Of a DNA stretch of 64,000 bases, positions 44,031 through 53,114 are shown piece by piece. The translations under genes and the position numbers were made by a program. Source of the stretch: Nesterenkonia halotolerans (GTDB taxonomy: Bacteria > Actinomycetota > Actinomycetes > Actinomycetales > Micrococcaceae); assembly GCF_014874065.1 (NCBI RefSeq), contig NZ_JADBEE010000001.1, positions 1,426,001 through 1,490,000 on the forward strand, read 5' to 3'. Numbering within the stretch: the stretch's first letter is position 1; each line of letters opens with the position of its first letter. The notes below the pieces were generated by a model. That model did not search any database and was not told the DNA's origin. It worked only from the letters and a program-made list of their open reading frames with translations.

Positions 44031-45166
44031 CGTGTGCCGCCCGCTTCCGTGGTCGTCTCTTCGGCGAAGCCGGCCTCGTAGTCCTTCAGCCAGGCCTTCT
44101 CGGCCTCCACCTGCCGGTGCGGCTCCGAATAGACGGTGTCGAAGACCCGCTCGATGTCGATCGGCTCCAGCGCCAGCACCGACTTGCGCATGTCCGAGGC
44201 GAGATCCTTGGACTCGGCGTCGACCTGCTCGAAGTAGGCCTGATCGGCCTCACCGGTGGAGTCCAGCCAGGACCGATAGCGCCGGATCGGATCGCGCCCC
44301 TCCCAGAGCTCGAGCTCCTCGTTGCTCCGGTACTTGGTCGGATCATCGGCGGTGGTGTGGGCACCCATGCGGTAGGTGACCGATTCGATCAGCTTGGGGC
44401 CCTTGCCGGCTCGTATCTCAGCGGAGAGCTTCGTGGCCACGGCATAGCTGGCGAGCACGTCATTGCCGTCCACGCGGACGCCTTCAAAGCCGTAGCCCTG
44501 TGCGCGGTTCACCAGAGGCCCGCGGGACTGCGTGCGGGTGGGCACGGAGATCGCCCAGTGGTTGTTCTGGATGAAGTAGAGCATCGGCAGCTCGTAGGAG
44601 CTGGCGAAGACCATGGACTCATGCACGTCGCCCTGGCTGGTGGCGCCGTCGCCGATGCAGGCGACGACGATCTCGTCCTCGGCCCGATCGCGCGGGATGC
44701 TGCCGGTGCGCTGGTCCTGTTGGATCCCCATGGCCCAGCCCGCGGCATGCAGGGTCTGCGCCGCGAGCACCAGGGTATAGACCTGGAAGTTGTGCTGCCG
44801 CGGGTCCCAGCCGGAATGGCGAGTCGCGCGGAAGGTGGTCAGCAGCTCCTCCGGGGCGATCCCCCGGTAGAGCGCCATGGCATGTTCGCGGTAGGTCGGA
44901 AAGACCATGTCGGAGGACTTCAGCGCGGCAATGGTGCCCACCTGGGCGGCTTCCTGGCCGAGTGCGGGTGCCCAGAGCGCAAGCTGTCCCTGCCGCTGCA
45001 GCGAGGTGGCCTCGGCGTCGAGCCGACGCTCCATGGCCATGTAGCGGTAGAGCTCGCGCAGCTCCTCGCCGCTCAGCTTCGCGATATAGGGACCGTAGAC
45101 CTCGTTCTCAGCGAGCTTCCCGTCCGGGGCGAGCAGCTGTATGGGCTGCACCTCTTGTGGCTGCAC
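44027..45166 (-). CDS. 2-oxoacid dehydrogenase E1 alpha subunit
   Basis: A 379-residue E1alpha with the thiamine-diphosphate motif GDGATSQGDVHESM ... NN (IQNNHWAISVPT). Regulatory-loop type segment YRMGAHTTADDPTKYRS. GTG 45166 with GGAGAGG 9 bases upstream is preferred over the ATG 19 codons earlier (45223), which has no ribosome site. Branched-chain specificity is supported by the nearby 3-hydroxyisobutyryl-CoA hydrolase but not proven. Confidence 0.93.
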   Translation of the reverse strand: MQPQEVQPIQLLAPDGKLAENEVYGPYIAKLSGEELRELYRYMAMERRLDAEATSLQRQGQLALWAPALGQEAAQVGTIAALKSSDMVFPTYREHAMALYRGIAPEELLTTFRATRHSGWDPRQHNFQVYTLVLAAQTLHAAGWAMGIQQDQRTGSIPRDRAEDEIVVACIGDGATSQGDVHESMVFASSYELPMLYFIQNNHWAISVPTRTQSRGPLVNRAQGYGFEGVRVDGNDVLASYAVATKLSAEIRAGKGPKLIESVTYRMGAHTTADDPTKYRSNEELELWEGRDPIRRYRSWLDSTGEADQAYFEQVDAESKDLASDMRKSVLALEPIDIERVFDTVYSEPHRQVEAEKAWLKDYEAGFAEETTTEAGGTR

Positions 45167-45244
45167 TGTGTGATCCTCTCCGGTGGCACCGCTGATGACC
45201 GCCCTGCAGGTGAGGAGGGCCACCGTTCATTCTGTCAGCTCGAC

Positions 45245-46345
45245 TCAGTCGTGGAATCTGTAGGTCCGGCACAACTCGATGAATCGATCATTGGCCTCGA
45301 CCTCACCAATCGTGACCCGCACGCCCTCGCCGGCGAATGCGCGCACTGCAAGCGCCTGCACCCCGGCCTGCTGGGCGAAGTCCTGGGACTTCTCGCCCAG
45401 CGGGAGCCAGACGAAGTTGCCCTGCGGCTCGGGGATGGTCCAGCCGGCCTCGGTCAGCGCCGCGAACACGCGCTCCCGCTCGGCCACCAGGGAATCGACC
45501 CGCGCAGTGACCTGATCTATGTTCTCCAAGGAGGCAAGCGCGGCGGCCTCGGCCAGCGTGGAGACGCCGAAGGGCGGTGCGACCACGCGCAGGTGCGCGG
45601 TGATCTCCTGCGAGGCGATGGAGTAGCCCACGCGCAGCGCGGCCAGGCCGTGCGCCTTGGAGAAGGTGCGCAGCACCACCACGTTGGGGTGGGTGCGGTA
45701 GAGCGAGAGCGCATCGAGCGGATCCTCGCTGCGCACGAATTCCTGATACGCCTCATCGAGGACGACGACGACGTCGCTGGGAGCCTTCGCGAGGAATCCC
45801 TCCACCTCGCTGTGGCTCAGCGCAGGACCCGTGGGGTTGTTCGGGGTGCAGAGCAGAATCACCTTGGTCTGCTCGGTGATCGCGGCGAGCATGGCCTCGA
45901 GGTCATGGCGTCCGTCGGAGGCCACCGGGACGGTGACGTCCTTCGCCCCGGCGGTGCGCACCACGATCGGGTAGGCCTCGAAGGAGCGCCAGGCGTAGAT
46001 GACCTCGTCCTTGCTTCCGTCGCTGTTGGAGCCTGCGAAGGCGTTGATGATCTGGGTCAGCGCTCCCAGGCTGCCGGTGCCTGCCACGATGTCCTCCACC
46101 GGCACCTCGAGGGCGCTCGCCAGTCCGGCGCGCAGTCCCTCCGCGCTGGGATTCGGATAGCGATGCAGGGTGTCGATCTCGGCGAGCGCCTGCGTCACTG
46201 CAGGCACGGGGCCCAACGGGTTCTCGTTGGAGGAGAGCTTATAGGGGGTCAGCCCGTCGGCCGGCTGAGGCGGCTTGCCTGCCGCATATGCTGGCAGAAG
46301 GCTGACACTTTCCCGTGGGGTGATCGACCCGGCGCGTGAGAACAT
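45245..46345 (-). CDS. hisC: HisC-like aminotransferase
   Basis: A 366-residue fold-type-I PLP enzyme of the histidinol-phosphate aminotransferase group: YKLSSNENPLGPVPAV, LLCTPNNPTGPALS, VLDEAYQEFV and PLP-lysine in TFSKAHGLAALRVGY. No other his genes are nearby, so it may be the second, phenylalanine-type copy common in actinobacteria. The ATG at 46345 is only 7 bases from the divergent GTG at 46353. Confidence 0.85.
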   Translation of the reverse strand: MFSRAGSITPRESVSLLPAYAAGKPPQPADGLTPYKLSSNENPLGPVPAVTQALAEIDTLHRYPNPSAEGLRAGLASALEVPVEDIVAGTGSLGALTQIINAFAGSNSDGSKDEVIYAWRSFEAYPIVVRTAGAKDVTVPVASDGRHDLEAMLAAITEQTKVILLCTPNNPTGPALSHSEVEGFLAKAPSDVVVVLDEAYQEFVRSEDPLDALSLYRTHPNVVVLRTFSKAHGLAALRVGYSIASQEITAHLRVVAPPFGVSTLAEAAALASLENIDQVTARVDSLVAERERVFAALTEAGWTIPEPQGNFVWLPLGEKSQDFAQQAGVQALAVRAFAGEGVRVTIGEVEANDRFIELCRTYRFHD

Positions 46346-46352
46346 AGTCACC

Positions 46353-46742
46353 GTGAGAATCCTACTGGCAATCATCTTGAACGCCCTGGCCCTCGCCGCA
46401 GCGGCATTCCTCATCCCCGGCATCTATGTGGACGGCGCCGAGACGGGCACGGGCGCGACGATCCTCGCCTTCCTGTTCGTGGGAGCCGTCTTCGGGCTGG
46501 TCAATGTGGTCATCAAGCCCATCATCGCGCTGCTCTCGCTGCCCATCACCTGCCTGACGCTGGGCCTGTTCGCCGTGGTCATCAATGCCGGCATGCTGAT
46601 GCTCACCGCGTGGCTGACCTCCTGGGTCCCGGTGCACTTCGTGGTGGAGGACTTCTTCTTCAGCGCCATCCTGGGCTCCATCGTGGTCTCGCTGGTCTCG
46701 GCGCTGCTGAACCGATTCATCCTGCGTCCGCTGGAGAACTAG
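46353..46742 (+). CDS. Phage-holin-4-family membrane protein
   Basis: A 129-residue protein with four membrane helices, of the widespread PF04020 (Mycobacterium phage holin-like) family: VFGLVNVVIKPIIALLSLPIT and a final ILGSIVVSLVSALLNRFI. In free-living actinobacteria these are chromosomal genes with no phage link. GTG 46353 starts right at the first helix and there is no Shine-Dalgarno. The frame open from 46275 lies inside hisC. The stop overlaps the convergent hydrolase stop region by 4 bases. Confidence 0.8.
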   Translation: MRILLAIILNALALAAAAFLIPGIYVDGAETGTGATILAFLFVGAVFGLVNVVIKPIIALLSLPITCLTLGLFAVVINAGMLMLTAWLTSWVPVHFVVEDFFFSAILGSIVVSLVSALLNRFILRPLEN

Positions 46743-48244
46743 CGGACCCGGTCCGCACCCGACCGCACCTCCTCCACTCCTGATCCCACCTCCTGCGTGC
46801 CTGCCTGCAGCCTGCCGGCCCATTCGGTGATGGTCTGCTGCACCCGTTCCGTGCCGGCCGCGTCCCATTCCGTGGTGAACACCGTGGGCCGGTGCTCACC
46901 GGAGAGCTGCTCCGCAAGCTCGCGCAGGTGTTCTCGCTGCCCCGCGTCCAGATGGGACTTCGGGTCATCTTCCAGGATTCTGATCGCCTCGAGGTTGTGG
47001 GTGTAGCTGTGACTCTGACCGAAGATCCCTCCCACCCGCCCCTCGGACGCGTGGTGCTCATAGTTGATCTCCACCCGTGTTGAGGAAAGCTCACTGTCCT
47101 CGCTCATCAGCCGCGGCACCGGGTCGTTGACGTCCTGGAAACTCGTGGTGCGCACGCCAGGAGTGATCGGTCCACCACGCCCCGGGCCCGCGACCGTCAC
47201 CACCTGAGAGATGCGGTACTTGCGAGCAAGACGGCCGCCCGCTGCGATGTTCAGTGCATGAAGCGCCCCCTGGGAGTACCCGGAGATGAGCAGCTCATCC
47301 CCGGTCTGAGCGCCCGAACGCTGCAGAGCCTCCTCGATCACCGCCTGCAGGTTCTCCGAGTCATTGGTGACGGCATCCGCGAGGCTGTTCACACCGCGTC
47401 CGGCACTCAGATCCAGCTCACCGGCGGCGATCGCGTCCAGGTCCATCTCCTCCAGTTCTTCGGGAAGCTCCAGCCCGGGGATATGCACGATGTGCCGCTG
47501 ATCCCCCTCCGCTGTGTCGGAGGAGGAGATGCTGAAGTCTCCTGCGGCGGCGACCGCTGCCTGCGCCTCGAGATAGTCGGTGAGCCGGTGTGACTCGGTG
47601 CGTGGCAGCTGCTGGGTCTCCACGTTCAGCCTCTGCGAACTCGCCCGGGAGGCTCGGCGCACCTCCTCGAACAGAGTCTGGGCGATCAACCCTCCGGCCT
47701 CGCCCGAGGCGCGCACCGCCGGCTGCTTTCTGGCCACCATGGCGAACAGCAGGACACCGGTATGGCCGAGGTTCACCAGCGCCGTCCGAGCCCAGGCCGC
47801 CGCCAGCGCCCTGTCCCCCTCGGGATGGACGATGTGGGGGTACATCTCGGGGTACTGCGTGATCTGTCGTGCGGCACCGAGCCAGCGCACCACCAGTGCT
47901 TCGGTGTCGCGGTAGCTCTCGTGTGCACGCTCCACGGCGTCGGAGGTCTGCTCCATGGCCGAGCTGCCGATCGCCGACTGTGCTGTGCTGATGCCGAGCT
48001 GCGCGCCGAAGAGCGGGATCTGCCAGTGCGGCGCGAAGCCGGCGGCGGAGCCGAAGATCTCATCGGCGATGCTGGCGAGGTCGTGCCGCTGCTCCTCGGC
48101 CATGCGTGCCGCCTGCCGCAGCTGCTGGGCTCCGAGCTGAAGCGTCTCCAGCACCAGATTCGTCTGGGTGGGACCGCCATAGGCCTGGACGGTGAACTCC
48201 CGCTCGCGCGGTTCGCCGAACTGATCGGGTCTGAGGATGTACAT
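46739..48244 (-). CDS. Cutinase-like alpha/beta hydrolase with helical N-terminal domain
   Basis: A 501-residue protein. The first about 230 residues are helical and charged. The C-terminal half is an alpha/beta hydrolase: nucleophile elbow SGYSQGALHALNI, acid in SFQDVNDPVPRL and a histidine in FGQSHSYTHNLEA. This resembles cutinase/PE-PPE-type lipases. There is no signal peptide. ATG 48244 is chosen; a TTG at 48256 would overlap the stop of the upstream gene (TTGA). The upstream WXG100-like gene suggests a type VII secretion link. Confidence 0.78.
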   Translation of the reverse strand: MYILRPDQFGEPREREFTVQAYGGPTQTNLVLETLQLGAQQLRQAARMAEEQRHDLASIADEIFGSAAGFAPHWQIPLFGAQLGISTAQSAIGSSAMEQTSDAVERAHESYRDTEALVVRWLGAARQITQYPEMYPHIVHPEGDRALAAAWARTALVNLGHTGVLLFAMVARKQPAVRASGEAGGLIAQTLFEEVRRASRASSQRLNVETQQLPRTESHRLTDYLEAQAAVAAAGDFSISSSDTAEGDQRHIVHIPGLELPEELEEMDLDAIAAGELDLSAGRGVNSLADAVTNDSENLQAVIEEALQRSGAQTGDELLISGYSQGALHALNIAAGGRLARKYRISQVVTVAGPGRGGPITPGVRTTSFQDVNDPVPRLMSEDSELSSTRVEINYEHHASEGRVGGIFGQSHSYTHNLEAIRILEDDPKSHLDAGQREHLRELAEQLSGEHRPTVFTTEWDAAGTERVQQTITEWAGRLQAGTQEVGSGVEEVRSGADRVR

Positions 48245-48252
48245 GACTCTGC

Positions 48253-48717
48253 TCAACCTCTGGATCCGCTGGCCTCTGTCAGAAGCGTCAGCGGCAGACC
48301 TCCGTGACGCTCCAGGAACCTCAGGAAATCGCTGGCACTCTCGCCCGCGCGGCGAGCACTCCCGAGCAGCGCCTCTGCTGCCAGCTCGAGCCCGCTGCCG
48401 GTCAATGCGTCCACGGCGCCGGCCAGCACACTGGCCAGGTGGGCGTACTCATGCAGGTCTTCAGCGATCAGTCGGGCACGCACCGCCAGCTCGGTGACGG
48501 ATTCCTGACGTTCCCGGGCCGAGGTCACGTGATGGTAGGTCAGTGCCGTGAAGGCCTGCCCAGCAGGTGAGTCCCAGCGCACGCTCAGCGCCGAGGCGAG
48601 GACCGCGGCGATGCAGTCCTCACTGCGCACGGCCACCCCCTGCAGGGCCGAAGCCGCCCGCTCATACGCGAGGGCGGACGCCTGCAGCTGCTGCGCGGCC
48701 GGAGAGAACCCGATCAT
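48253..48717 (-). CDS. WXG100-like protein
   Basis: A 154-residue, mostly helical protein, starting MIGFSPAAQQLQASALAYERAA, with a hairpin-turn motif RWDSPAGQAF (W48...G53) and a coiled second helix (HHVTSARERQESVTELAVRA). The layout fits WXG100/ESAT-6-like proteins, which are secreted as helical hairpins, but with a W-x4-G turn and a longer C-terminus. It is coupled to the cutinase-like hydrolase downstream. No type VII ATPase is in the window. Confidence 0.65.
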   Translation of the reverse strand: MIGFSPAAQQLQASALAYERAASALQGVAVRSEDCIAAVLASALSVRWDSPAGQAFTALTYHHVTSARERQESVTELAVRARLIAEDLHEYAHLASVLAGAVDALTGSGLELAAEALLGSARRAGESASDFLRFLERHGGLPLTLLTEASGSRG

Positions 48718-48911
48718 GGGCCGCGCCTCCCTTCTGTCCCGTCGCCGGCGCTGGCTGGCCTGCCGGTGCTGCCGGCGAATCCTGTGCTGCCTGTGCTGCG
48801 AATCTAGGCGCCGACGCGCCCGCCCACGGCGCGTCTGTGCGGTCCGTGGAGACCGGGCCGGGCCGCGTCGTCGTCACCGGTGCTGGGGAAAACTCGTGAA
48901 AGAATCAGCCC

Positions 48912-50366
48912 ATGGTCACCTCTTCCACTCCCGCTGCCACCGCCGAGAACGAGCACCCCGCGAGCCGCGTCCGTCTGGCCGATGCCGAGCCACAGATCGC
49001 GCTCGGCGCGCTGGACGGTCGGTACCGCAGCGCCGTCGCGCCACTGGTGGACCACCTCTCCGAGGCCGCGCTGAACCGCAATCGGCTCCACGTGGAGATC
49101 GAGTGGTTCATCCACCTGTGCACCGAAGGCGTGCTTCAGGGGCTGCCGACGCTCGATGAGGAACAGCTGCGCGGTCTGCGCGGGATCGTCACCGGGTTCG
49201 GCACCGAGGAGCTCGCCGAGCTGGGGGCCATCGAGGCCGAGACCCTGCACGATGTGAAGGCCGTGGAGTACTTCATCGCACGTCGACTCCCGGCCCTGGG
49301 GCTGGCCCAGCTCACCCCGCTGGTGCACTTCGCCTGCACCAGCGAGGACATCAACAACCTCTCCTACGCGGTGGGCATCCGCGACGCCGTGCAGCAGGTC
49401 TGGCTCCCGGCCGCCCACGGCGCTCTGGAATCCCTCGCCACGCTCGCCGAGGACTCCGCTCAGGTGGCCATGCTGGCCCGCACGCACGGGCAGCCCGCCA
49501 CGCCGACCACGCTGGGCAAGGAGATCGCCGTCTTCGTCCACCGACTCCGGCGGCAGCTGGGCCGCATCGAATCCCAGGAGTTCCTGGGCAAGCTCAACGG
49601 CGCCACAGGAACCTATGCCGCACACCTCGCCGCTGCCCCCGAGGCGGACTGGCCTGCGCTGTCGCAGCGGTTCGTGGAGAAGCTGGGGCTCACGTTCAAC
49701 CCGCTGACCACACAGATCGAGTCCCACGACTTCCAGGCCGAGCTCTACGCCGATATGGCCCGATTCAACCGGATCCTGCATGGACTGTGCGTGGATCTGT
49801 GGAGCTACATCTCGATCGGCTTCTTCCGTCAGATCCCGGTGGCCGGCGCCACCGGATCCTCGACCATGCCGCACAAGGTCAACCCGATCCGCTTCGAGAA
49901 CGCCGAGGCGAACCTGGAGATCTCCAATGCGCTGCTCGATGCCTTGGGCTCGACCCTGGTGGAATCACGCTGGCAGCGCGATCTCACCGACTCCTCGGGA
50001 CAGCGCAACATCGGCACCGGAATCGGGCACTCGGTGCTTGCGCTGAGCAATGTGAGCAAGGGGCTGAAGCAGCTTGCGGTGGCCGAAGAGGTCATCGCTG
50101 CCGACCTCGACGCGAACTGGGAGGTGCTCGGCGAGGCCATCCAGACCGTGATGCGCGCCGAAGCCGTGGCCGGGGTGCCGGGCATGGAGAATCCCTATGA
50201 ACGGCTCAAGGAGCTCACCCGCGGCCGCCGGGTGGACGCCGAGAAGCTCAAGGAGTTCGTGGGCGGGCTGGGTCTGTCCGAGGCCGCGGAGGCTCGGCTG
50301 AAGCAGCTGACCCCGGCGGGCTACACCGGTCTGGCCGCTCAGCTGGCCAACCAGTTCAGCCGATAG
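48912..50366 (+). CDS. purB: Adenylosuccinate lyase
   Basis: A 484-residue fumarase/aspartase superfamily enzyme acting twice in purine synthesis (SAICAR and adenylosuccinate cleavage). Family blocks: HFACTSEDINNLSYA, ARTHGQPATPTTLGKE and the signature GSSTMPHKVNP. The N-terminus starting at ATG 48912 is about 25 residues longer than the usual LGALDGRYR start. Separate from purSQL in this window. Confidence 0.96.
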   Translation: MVTSSTPAATAENEHPASRVRLADAEPQIALGALDGRYRSAVAPLVDHLSEAALNRNRLHVEIEWFIHLCTEGVLQGLPTLDEEQLRGLRGIVTGFGTEELAELGAIEAETLHDVKAVEYFIARRLPALGLAQLTPLVHFACTSEDINNLSYAVGIRDAVQQVWLPAAHGALESLATLAEDSAQVAMLARTHGQPATPTTLGKEIAVFVHRLRRQLGRIESQEFLGKLNGATGTYAAHLAAAPEADWPALSQRFVEKLGLTFNPLTTQIESHDFQAELYADMARFNRILHGLCVDLWSYISIGFFRQIPVAGATGSSTMPHKVNPIRFENAEANLEISNALLDALGSTLVESRWQRDLTDSSGQRNIGTGIGHSVLALSNVSKGLKQLAVAEEVIAADLDANWEVLGEAIQTVMRAEAVAGVPGMENPYERLKELTRGRRVDAEKLKEFVGGLGLSEAAEARLKQLTPAGYTGLAAQLANQFSR

Positions 50367-50372
50367 GCACCC

Positions 50373-50960
50373 ATGGAGCACGGAGCGTTCACCGAAGACG
50401 AGCGGACCCAGTATCAGCGTCTGCGGGACGGGCACTGGTACCGGGCCGATGAAGAGATCCTCGAGCGCGCCTTCGCGGCTCATCAGCTCTCTCACCGGTA
50501 CAGCCAGGCGGCAGCCCAGGGCGACGACGACGCTGCCGCTGCGCTGCTGCCGCAGCTGATCGGTGAGCTCGGCGAGGATGTGGCGATCCGACCCCCGCTC
50601 TCGGTGGACTACGGCGCGCATATGTCCATCGGGGACCGCGTCTTCATCAACACCGGCCTGGTGGCGCTGGACGTCGCCCCGATCCGGATCGGAGCTGACT
50701 GCCTGCTGGGTCCCAATGTGCAGCTGCTGACCCCGATCCATCCCTTGGAGCCGGGTCCGAGGCGGCAGAAGTGGGAGTCCGCGGAGCCGATCACCCTGGA
50801 GGAGAACGTGTGGCTCGGCGGCGGCGTCATAGTCTGCCCTGGAGTCACCATCGGTCGCAACAGCGTGATCGGCGCCGGTTCGGTGGTGACCCGCGACATC
50901 CCCGCGAACTCTGTGGCCGTGGGCAACCCCGCTCGGGTCATTCGGGCGCTGGAGGCGTGA
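50373..50960 (+). CDS. Maltose/galactoside-type O-acetyltransferase
   Basis: A 195-residue left-handed beta-helix acetyltransferase. N-terminal Mac domain (LRDGHWYRADEEILERAFAAHQL), hexapeptide repeats (RIGADCLLGPNVQLLTPIHPLEPG with catalytic His; LGGGVIVCPGVTIGRNSVIGAGSVV). Acceptor is a sugar or sugar-like alcohol. It starts 6 bases after purB. Confidence 0.92.
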   Translation: MEHGAFTEDERTQYQRLRDGHWYRADEEILERAFAAHQLSHRYSQAAAQGDDDAAAALLPQLIGELGEDVAIRPPLSVDYGAHMSIGDRVFINTGLVALDVAPIRIGADCLLGPNVQLLTPIHPLEPGPRRQKWESAEPITLEENVWLGGGVIVCPGVTIGRNSVIGAGSVVTRDIPANSVAVGNPARVIRALEA

Positions 50961-51134
50961 GCCGCCCCAGGGATTGCGCCGTCTCTGTGTGACGGCGGCC
51001 GGCGGTGGCAGGCGAAGACTCACCGGCGAGCAACGGGTCGGGCCGCAGCGCTTCCCCCGCTGCGCAGGAACAGGTGAGAATAGCCGCGTCCCATAGTCCG
51101 GGCGCGTCGGCGCCCTGGTGAAGAGAGGCCCTCC

Positions 51135-51545
51135 ATGACCATCGGCATGACCCCCTATCTGCAGTTCTCCGGCACCGCGCGCAGCGCCCTGGAGTTCTAC
51201 CACTCGATCTTCGGCGGGGAGCTCGGCATGATGACCTACGCCGAGGGCATGGGCACCGAGGATGAGAACAAGGATCTCCTCATGCATGGTTCGCTGTTCG
51301 TGGACCGAGGCCTCCACCTCATGGCCTCCGACGCCCCGGCTGGGGTGCCCGCTGTGCTGGGCACCGTATCGCTGAGCAACAGCACCCCCGACGACGCGGA
51401 GCACAAGACCCTCGAGCAGTGGTGGGAGAAGCTCTCCGAGGGCGCCGAGATCAGCGAGCAGCTGGCACAGTCGCCGTGGGGCGACACCTTTGGGATGCTC
51501 ACCGACAAGTTCGGGGTGCCCTGGATGGTCAACGCCGCGCGCTGA
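51135..51545 (+). CDS. VOC-family protein (PhnB-like)
   Basis: A 136-residue PhnB/glyoxalase-type protein: MTPYLQFSGTARSALEFYHSIFGGELGM and C-terminal WGDTFGMLTDKFGVPWMVNA. It folds as a VOC dimer. Members of this subgroup have no agreed reaction. ATG 51135 has AAGAGAGG upstream. Confidence 0.88.
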   Translation: MTIGMTPYLQFSGTARSALEFYHSIFGGELGMMTYAEGMGTEDENKDLLMHGSLFVDRGLHLMASDAPAGVPAVLGTVSLSNSTPDDAEHKTLEQWWEKLSEGAEISEQLAQSPWGDTFGMLTDKFGVPWMVNAAR

Positions 51546-51566
51546 GGATCTTCACCAGATCCAGCC

Positions 51567-52433
51567 TCACCACACCCAGATCAGCATCAGCGTCGCGAGG
51601 AACCCGCAGGCATAGTTCAGCCAGATGAACCTGCGCCAGGCAGAGTTCACTCCAGCAGAGGTCTCATCGGTGACGTTGAACCAGGGCAGCGAGATGGCGA
51701 TATAGGGCACCACCAGCACTGCCGCCAGCGGGGTCGGCCACTGCCCCAGGAGCAGCAGCACCCCCGCTGCCGCCCAGAGCAGCACCGCCATCCGCACGGT
51801 GAAGCGCGCCCCAAGCGCTGTGGCCACCGAGGCGATGCCGCCCTCACGGTCTGGCACCACGTCCTGCACCGCACCGAAGGCGTGGGCGGCCATGCCCCAG
51901 AGGAAGAAGGCCGCCAGGATGAGCACCACAGTGGCGCCCGGATCGTAGCCGACCCGATCGTGTGCCAGCGCGAACCCGACCACCGCAGGACTGACGAAGT
52001 GGGTGCTGGAGGTCAGCGAATCCAGGAACGGACGCTCCTTGAATCGCAGCCCCTTCACCGAATACGCGGCGACGGCGAAGAGGCTCACCAGCATCGCGGC
52101 CCACGTGGCGGGCCCGCCGCCGAGCATCAGCGCCAGCGCAGGCGGCAGGGTGCTCAGCGCTGAGATCCACAGCACCGGGGCGTGCAGCGCGGGAGCCAGC
52201 AGTGCGCCCTCGATCCCACCCTTGCGAGGATTGCGCAGGTCCGACTCGTAGTCGAACACGTCATTGATCCCATACATCGCGACGTTGTAGGGAACCAGGA
52301 AGAACAGCGCACCCAGGATCAGCACCCAGTCGATCTCCCGTGCGGCATAGAGATACGCCGCGGCGAAGGGAAAGGCGGTGTTGATCCAGCTGAAGGGTCG
52401 CGAGGAGAGCAGCAGCTGACGGACCAGGTTCAT
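51567..52433 (-). CDS. crtEb: Lycopene elongase / UbiA-type prenyltransferase
   Basis: A 288-residue membrane prenyltransferase with about eight helices and the two aspartate motifs NDVFDYESDLRNPRKGG and DVVPDREGG. As the last gene of the crt operon it should add two C5 units to lycopene, giving the C50 precursor flavuxanthin. ATG 52433 overlaps the crtYf stop (ATGA). Confidence 0.92.
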   Translation of the reverse strand: MNLVRQLLLSSRPFSWINTAFPFAAAYLYAAREIDWVLILGALFFLVPYNVAMYGINDVFDYESDLRNPRKGGIEGALLAPALHAPVLWISALSTLPPALALMLGGGPATWAAMLVSLFAVAAYSVKGLRFKERPFLDSLTSSTHFVSPAVVGFALAHDRVGYDPGATVVLILAAFFLWGMAAHAFGAVQDVVPDREGGIASVATALGARFTVRMAVLLWAAAGVLLLLGQWPTPLAAVLVVPYIAISLPWFNVTDETSAGVNSAWRRFIWLNYACGFLATLMLIWVW

Positions 52434-52747
52434 CGGCCCACCTGCCCGGCGGAGGCCCGCTCGGTTCGCCGACGCAGCACATGCCAGAGCGCCGGCAGCA
52501 GCAGCACCGCGGCCAGCGAGTAGCTGAAGTCCTCGATCGGGGCGAGCCACAGGTACACCCCGAGCAGGTGCTCATGGCCGTAGCGCACGATGTCGAGACC
52601 GATGATCACGTTGTCGAAGACCGCTGTGAGGATCAGCAGCACCAGCGTCGTGGCTCCCACCGCGGCCCAGTGGATCCGATGCCGCAGCGCCACGGCTGCG
52701 ATGACCGCGGGCACCATGAAGGCCAGGCTCAGCCAGAGATAGGCCAT
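52430..52747 (-). CDS. crtYf: C50 carotenoid epsilon-cyclase subunit CrtYf
   Basis: A 105-residue protein with three membrane helices, a lycopene-cyclase domain (AVFDNVIIGLDIVRYGHEHLLGVYLWLAPIEDFSYS, here quoted only by its key motif PIEDF). It works as a heterodimer with CrtYe. Its ATG shares a base with the crtYe TAA. Confidence 0.9.
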   Translation of the reverse strand: MAYLWLSLAFMVPAVIAAVALRHRIHWAAVGATTLVLLILTAVFDNVIIGLDIVRYGHEHLLGVYLWLAPIEDFSYSLAAVLLLPALWHVLRRRTERASAGQVGR

Positions 52748-53112
52748 TAGGCCTTCCCCTGCCCGCTGGACGGCGCGCTCGACCGGGCAGTCGCCGCGCT
52801 GCGGGCGTCCAGCAGCCTGGCCGCCCCGGTGTAGAGGATCATCGTGCACAGGCTCAGGAACGCGAGGAACACCGGCTCCTCCAGCGGCATCTCCGGGGCG
52901 AGCATGATCCCGGTCATGTAGGCGCTGTGGCCGACCAGGAAGATTCCGAGTCCGATTCCGGCGAAGTCCCATAGCAGGAAGAAGACGACGCCGATCACGG
53001 TCACCACCGCAGCCACCCGCGGGTCACGGAAGAAGAAGAGCTGGAACCGGCGATCGATCAGCAGCATGCAGGCGGCCGCAAGCAGCAATCCCGCCAGGTA
53101 CAGGTAGGACAC
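52747..53112 (-). CDS. crtYe: C50 carotenoid cyclase subunit CrtYe
   Basis: A 121-residue protein with three helices and the second cyclase motif MPLEEPVFLAFLS, complementary to the PIEDF motif of CrtYf. GTG 53112, with GGGGGA upstream, begins 2 bases after the crtI stop. The longer open frame lies inside crtI. Confidence 0.9.
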   Translation of the reverse strand: MSYLYLAGLLLAAACMLLIDRRFQLFFFRDPRVAAVVTVIGVVFFLLWDFAGIGLGIFLVGHSAYMTGIMLAPEMPLEEPVFLAFLSLCTMILYTGAARLLDARSAATARSSAPSSGQGKA

Positions 53113-53114
53113 GC

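Noticed and set aside
44117..46339. 740-codon plus-strand open frame opposite E1alpha and hisC
   Set aside because: Spans two clear minus-strand genes and has no recognisable domain or ribosome site.
46353..46742. Prophage remnant suggested by the holin family name
   Set aside because: PF04020 proteins are ordinary chromosomal genes in actinobacteria and no phage genes are near.
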